From NCBI GenBank assembly GCA_035457545.1, contig DATIBM010000102.1, forward strand, positions 1 to 27,315: DNA of 27,315 nt, given 5' to 3'. The notes beneath the pieces are model-generated. The model did no database searches. It had not been told where the DNA came from and was given only the letters and a program-made list of their open reading frames with translations. Shown piece after piece: positions 23,548 to 27,315 of this stretch (its first letter is position 1; each line of letters begins with the position of its first letter). This DNA comes from Nitrospira_G sp035457545 (GTDB lineage Bacteria > Nitrospirota > Nitrospiria > Nitrospirales > Nitrospiraceae). The position numbers were made by a program, and so were the translations under genes.

Positions 23548-24378
23548 TCATCGTAAGTGGACCACATCTCCAACCCGGACTGCAACCGTCTCCCCCTTCC
23601 TGAGGCCGGAGCCGGAGGAGAGGGATTGAACGAGGAGGGCTCCATCCGGAGCCACGGCTTCGGCCAGCCCGATCAAGGGAGGCGCGGCCGCGAACTCGAT
23701 GCTGACCTGCCGGCCGATCGTGGCGCACAACCCTGTATAGGCCGAAATGGCCTGCGCGATCTCGCCGTCCAGCACCGGTTCAAGCTGTTCTTCCAACCTC
23801 TTAAGAATATTGGAAAGAAGCCAGGCACGGTTAACCGGCCGGCCGGTGGCCATGATCAATGACGTGGCTGTGTCACGCAGCTCTTCCGGCAGGTCCTTCT
23901 GCGGCAGGTTCACGTTGAGTCCGATGCCAACGATGAAGAACGGAGGGGACTGAGTCGTCAGCAGGCTTTCGGACAGGATCCCGCCCAGCTTGCGGCCTCC
24001 GAGGAGGAGGTCGTTGGGCCATTTGAGCTGTGGAGTGACCTCGATGGTATCAGCGATACCCAGCGCGACGGCCGTGCCGCTGGCAAGGGGAACCCATGCG
24101 GGCCAGTGGGCATCATCAGAAAGGAGCCGGCGGCCCCGGAGCAGCAGCGAGAAACAGAGACCGTCGCCGGGACGGGAGAACCATGACCGGCCCCGACGGC
24201 CGCAGCCGGCGGTCTGGTGATCGGCGCAGACTACCGTGCCATGTTCGGCTCCTGCTTGAGCCAGCTTGAGCAGGGCGGAATTGGTCGAGTCGGTCTGCGA
24301 GAGGACGTGCAAATGCCGTCCGAAGACACGGGTTCGCAATGACGAGGCGACGGCGTCTTGGGTCAGATCATTCAACAA
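23548..24378 (-). CDS. birA: Biotin--[acetyl-CoA-carboxylase] ligase (no DNA-binding domain)
   Basis: A 276-residue class I biotin protein ligase that makes biotinyl-AMP and attaches biotin to the carboxylase carrier protein. Seen are the N-terminal LSQTDSTNSALLKLA, the biotinyl-AMP loop TAGCGRRGRSWFS, LKWPNDLLLGGRKLGGIL with the catalytic lysine, FFIVGIGLNVN, and the SH3-like C-terminal domain (KGETVAVRVGDVVHL). The loop has Cys where most relatives have the first Arg of GRGRRGR; the later arginines are kept. There is no N-terminal helix-turn-helix, so it is not a biotin repressor. The only upstream starts are TTG (24378 or nearby), so the exact start is uncertain. It lies between nadC and coaX. 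Confidence 0.93.
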   Translation of the reverse strand: MLNDLTQDAVASSLRTRVFGRHLHVLSQTDSTNSALLKLAQAGAEHGTVVCADHQTAGCGRRGRSWFSRPGDGLCFSLLLRGRRLLSDDAHWPAWVPLASGTAVALGIADTIEVTPQLKWPNDLLLGGRKLGGILSESLLTTQSPPFFIVGIGLNVNLPQKDLPEELRDTATSLIMATGRPVNRAWLLSNILKRLEEQLEPVLDGEIAQAISAYTGLCATIGRQVSIEFAAAPPLIGLAEAVAPDGALLVQSLSSGSGLRKGETVAVRVGDVVHLR

Positions 24379-24437
24379 GCGAGGCGGCGAAAGCCAACAG
24401 GCGGCAAGACCGCCGCGAAGATCATCCGCTTACGCGC

Positions 24438-25295
24438 TTACGCCGGGCTGAGGTCAAGGCTGATATCCGCCGCCGGCGCCGAATGGGTCAAGGCCCCGAT
24501 CGAGATAAAGTCGGCCCCGGCCGCCGCATAGTCCCGGACCGTCGCCAGCGTGATGCCCCCCGAGACTTCCACCAGCGCTCGGCCCTTGATCAGATCAACG
24601 GCCCTTCGTACGTCGGCGGGGGTCATGTTGTCCAGGAGGATCACGTCCGCTCCTCCGTCGAGCGCCATGGGGATCTGCTCCGGCGCATCGACCTCGACGA
24701 TCATCCGCAGGTGATGCGGGGCCCGCTCTCTCGCAAGGCGGCAACCCTCCGCCAGCGACAGTCCCGCCTGCGCGAGCAACGCAATATGGTTGTCCTTGAC
24801 CATAATGCCGTCGCTCAGCGAAAACCGATGGTTGGTCCCTCCGCCCAGGCCCACCGCCCACTTTTCCAAGGCCCGGAGGCCCGGCAGCGTCTTGCGCGTA
24901 TCGAGAATCTTGGCCGGATAGCCGCGGATCGCGTCACAATAGACGCTGGTGAGCGTGGCGATCCCGGAGAGATGCTGCAAGAAGTTCAGCGCAACCCGTT
25001 CCGCCCGCAGGATAGACCGGGCGTCTCCGGCAATCGTAAGAATGGCAGCGCCCGCTTGCGCCGTCGAGCCGTCGGGAACGTGCTCGGTCATGGTCAAGGC
25101 GGCATCAACCGCTCGAAACGTCTGGATTGCGACCTCGAGCCCCGCCACGGTCAGGCGCTGTTTGGCAAGGATGACCGCGGAGGCCGGCACAGGATTGGCG
25201 AAGAGAGCGTTGGTCGTTGCGTCGCCGTAGGGCGCGTCTTCCTGCAAGGCCCTCATCACAACGTCGTGAAGCTGCTCAGGCGAAAGAGGCTGCAT
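24438..25295 (-). CDS. nadC: Nicotinate-nucleotide pyrophosphorylase (quinolinate phosphoribosyltransferase)
   Basis: A 285-residue enzyme converting quinolinate and PRPP to nicotinate mononucleotide, the last step of de novo synthesis before NAD assembly. Hallmarks are the N-terminal ALQEDAPYGDATTNALF, LNFLQHLSGIATLT, the substrate-binding ILDTRKTLPGLRALEKWAVGLGGGTNHRFSL, DGIMVKDNHI, IVEVDAPEQIPMALDGGADVILLDNM, VEVSGGITL and DFISIGALTHS. The ATG at 25295 lies only four bases after the valS stop, so the two are almost certainly one operon. birA follows after 59 bases. Confidence 0.96.
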   Translation of the reverse strand: MQPLSPEQLHDVVMRALQEDAPYGDATTNALFANPVPASAVILAKQRLTVAGLEVAIQTFRAVDAALTMTEHVPDGSTAQAGAAILTIAGDARSILRAERVALNFLQHLSGIATLTSVYCDAIRGYPAKILDTRKTLPGLRALEKWAVGLGGGTNHRFSLSDGIMVKDNHIALLAQAGLSLAEGCRLARERAPHHLRMIVEVDAPEQIPMALDGGADVILLDNMTPADVRRAVDLIKGRALVEVSGGITLATVRDYAAAGADFISIGALTHSAPAADISLDLSPA

Positions 25296-25299
25296 CGGA

Positions 25300-27315
25300 T
25301 TACCGTTCCAGCATGCTCGCGAGCTGGGTGAGGCTGCTGTCGAGGATGGCTTGGTTGTCTTGAATCAATGCCAGCCGCTGCTGGTGCTCGGCCACGACCT
25401 CCGGGGGCGCCTTTGCGGCGAAATCCTGATTCTTGAGTTTGCCTTCGAGACGAGCACGCTCGAGCGCTTCATCATCGCGCTGCTTGGCGATGCGCGCGAG
25501 GGCCTTCTGCAGGTCCACCTCGCCCATGACCGTGAGGCCGATGGTCGTGCCCTGTCTCGTGAGCCGCAGCAACTTCTCGCTCGGCCAGCTTTGGGAGGCA
25601 GCGACTTGCGCCGGTCCTTTGGCCAAGGCAGAGAGAGAGGCAGTCATTCGGGAGAGCGCGCTGGTGTTCCCGGCCTGCTGGCATTCGACGAAGAAGGTCA
25701 CCTGCGCGGCGGGGCTGTAATTCAGCAACGATCGTCCGGTGCGGACGAGGCCGACTGACTGTTGAAGCAGCACGAGTGTCTCTTCCGCTTCCTTGTCTTC
25801 CCAGGCGGGATTGGGGAGCGGGTAGCGTTGGATCATCACGCTCTCGCCTTCATGGGGGAGCGTCTGCCAAATCTCCTCCGTCAGGAAAGGCATGAAGGGA
25901 TGCAACAGCCGCATGAGCAACTCGCTCGATTCCGCCAGGGTCTGTCTGGTGGCCTTGGCTTCCGGCGAGTCCCGTTGCTGCAACGCAACCTTTGCGAGTT
26001 CGAGGTACCAGTCACAGTACTCATGCCACACAAACTGATAGAGGGACGAGCAGGCCTGGTCGAAGCGATAGTGTTCCAACGACTGCGACACGGAACCGAT
26101 CGTCTCGCTTAGCCGCGCAAGAATCCATCGATCCGGCAATGAGCGCTCTCTTGCGGGCACCGCTGCTCGCGGCCCGTCCAGGTTCATCAGGATGAACCGC
26201 GCGGCGTTCCAAATCTTATTGGCAAAGTTGCGGTAGCCCTCGATCCGTTCCTCGGCGAGCTTGATGTCGCGGCCCGGCGTGGACATGGAGGCGAGGGTGA
26301 AGCGCAAGGCATCGGTGCCGTACTGTTCCATCACATGGAGGGGGTCGATGACGTTCCCCTTCGACTTGCTCATCTTTTGCCCTTCCGCGTCGCGGACCAG
26401 CGCATGGATGTAAACCTCGCGAAAGGGCACTTCGCCCATGAACTTGAGCCCCATCATGATCATGCGCGCGACCCAAAAGAACAGGATGTCGAGCCCGGTG
26501 ACCAAGGTAGAGGTCGGGTAATACTTCTTCAGGTCGGCGGTCTGTTCGGGCCAGCCCAGCGTCGAGAAGGGCCAGAGGGCGGACGAGAACCAGGTGTCGA
26601 GCACATCGGGATCCTGCACGAGGCTCCCGCCGTGCCCTTTGGGACAGGAGGCCGGTTTCGAAAAGCCGACGATCGGCATGGCGTCGGATGGAATGACCGG
26701 AACTCCGTCAGAGGCTCGACGGATGAAGGGCTTTCCGTGGCAGGCCTCGCAATACCAGGCGGGGATCTGATGCCCCCACCAGATTTGTCGGGAGATGCAC
26801 CAGTCCTTGATGTCGCGCATCCAGCCCAGATAGTTGTTTTTCCAAGCCTCGGGGATGATCTTGAGGTCGCCGTGCTCGACCACGTCGATCGCGGGCCGGG
26901 CCAGGGGCTTGATCTTCACGAACCACTGGTCTGAGAGGAAGGGCTCGACGACCGTCTTGCAGCGGTAGCACTTGCCGAGCGCCATCTTGTGCGGCTCGAC
27001 TTTCTCCAGGAGACCTCGCGCTGCAAGCAATTGCTCGATCTTCGGACGGGCCTTCGTAACCGGAAGGTCGCCGACGGCCTGAATCACGTCTTGGTCGGCC
27101 TTGGCGCCTTCCGCGAGGAAACCGGCCTTGAGGTGGGCATGGATATCCAGGAGCCTAATCCGGGGGAGCCCATGCCGCTCGCCGGCTTCGAAGTCGTTAA
27201 AGTCGTGGGCCGGCGTGATCTTGACCGCGCCGGTTCCAAACTCCCGATCCACGAGAATGGCATCCCCCACGATTGGAATGGTTCGGCTGGTAAGCGGCAG
27301 CGCGACCTGGCGGCC
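25300..27315 (-). CDS. valS: Valine--tRNA ligase (N-terminus missing, cut by window edge)
   Basis: At least 671 residues are visible, with the frame open through the right edge (…LPLTSRTIPIV at the border). This class I synthetase charges tRNA-Val. Seen are part of the editing domain (EFGTGAVKITPAHDFNDFEAG), CYRCKTVVEPFLSDQWFVKI, CISRQIWWGHQIPAWYC, the KMSKSKGNV signature, the anticodon-binding domain (RFDQACSSLYQFVWHEYCDWYLE), and a C-terminal coiled-coil arm (KALARIAKQRDDEALERARLEG) typical of ValRS. The HIGH motif would lie outside the window. It is first in valS-nadC-birA-coaX as far as this window shows. Confidence 0.97.
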   Translation of the reverse strand, partial: GRQVALPLTSRTIPIVGDAILVDREFGTGAVKITPAHDFNDFEAGERHGLPRIRLLDIHAHLKAGFLAEGAKADQDVIQAVGDLPVTKARPKIEQLLAARGLLEKVEPHKMALGKCYRCKTVVEPFLSDQWFVKIKPLARPAIDVVEHGDLKIIPEAWKNNYLGWMRDIKDWCISRQIWWGHQIPAWYCEACHGKPFIRRASDGVPVIPSDAMPIVGFSKPASCPKGHGGSLVQDPDVLDTWFSSALWPFSTLGWPEQTADLKKYYPTSTLVTGLDILFFWVARMIMMGLKFMGEVPFREVYIHALVRDAEGQKMSKSKGNVIDPLHVMEQYGTDALRFTLASMSTPGRDIKLAEERIEGYRNFANKIWNAARFILMNLDGPRAAVPARERSLPDRWILARLSETIGSVSQSLEHYRFDQACSSLYQFVWHEYCDWYLELAKVALQQRDSPEAKATRQTLAESSELLMRLLHPFMPFLTEEIWQTLPHEGESVMIQRYPLPNPAWEDKEAEETLVLLQQSVGLVRTGRSLLNYSPAAQVTFFVECQQAGNTSALSRMTASLSALAKGPAQVAASQSWPSEKLLRLTRQGTTIGLTVMGEVDLQKALARIAKQRDDEALERARLEGKLKNQDFAAKAPPEVVAEHQQRLALIQDNQAILDSSLTQLASMLER

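Overview
The window is a GC-rich stretch of chromosome from a Gram-negative bacterium; the outer-membrane porins and exported proteins show an outer envelope. The run recA-recX-alaS-ruvX-mltG, the clusters grpE-dnaK-dnaJ-rsmE and valS-nadC-birA-coaX, and the neighbouring exported IPT/TIG and YCF48-type proteins suggest a member of the Nitrospirota (Nitrospira-like). That assignment rests on recalled gene content and was not computed. Almost all of the window is dense core-genome coding sequence. No insertion sequence, prophage or CRISPR array is visible.

Layout. Positions 1-3540 hold a minus-strand envelope cluster: an outer-membrane protein with a clear sigma-70-type promoter, a small YezD/DUF2292 protein, an OprO/OprP-type porin and the first codons of one more gene. 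An 88-residue membrane protein lies just upstream. At 3720-4531 (plus) is a LexA-like regulator built from an XRE helix-turn-helix and a self-cleaving S24 domain. A 17-bp palindrome sits directly before its start, and a small coiled-coil-type ORF follows it. Positions 4532-5001 contain no confident protein gene; they hold a 24-bp direct repeat, two hairpins, a minus-strand tRNA-CAU and its promoter. A DUF4403 secreted protein (minus) is then divergent from recA.

From 6576 to 14998 (plus) runs a tight set: recA, recX, alaS, ruvX, mltG, deoC, a phosphopentomutase-like gene and a RidA-family gene. These cover DNA repair, alanyl-tRNA charging, Holliday-junction/rRNA processing, peptidoglycan termination and deoxyribose-phosphate metabolism. 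From 15023 a strong promoter and a structured leader drive an exported five-domain IPT/TIG protein, followed by a seven-repeat YCF48-type beta-propeller. From 17996 to the right edge everything is on the minus strand: valS (cut by the window edge)-nadC-birA-coaX, then grpE-dnaK-dnaJ-rsmE.

The most unusual points are: (1) the XRE-LexA hybrid and its palindromic operator; (2) the phosphopentomutase homologue beside deoC, which appears to have lost its phospho-acceptor threonine and three of six metal ligands; (3) the IPT/TIG protein, whose only six cysteines form three repeated PDGSCC motifs; (4) the 5' leader of that gene, which can form mutually exclusive stems; and (5) the repeat and hairpin block next to the tRNA.
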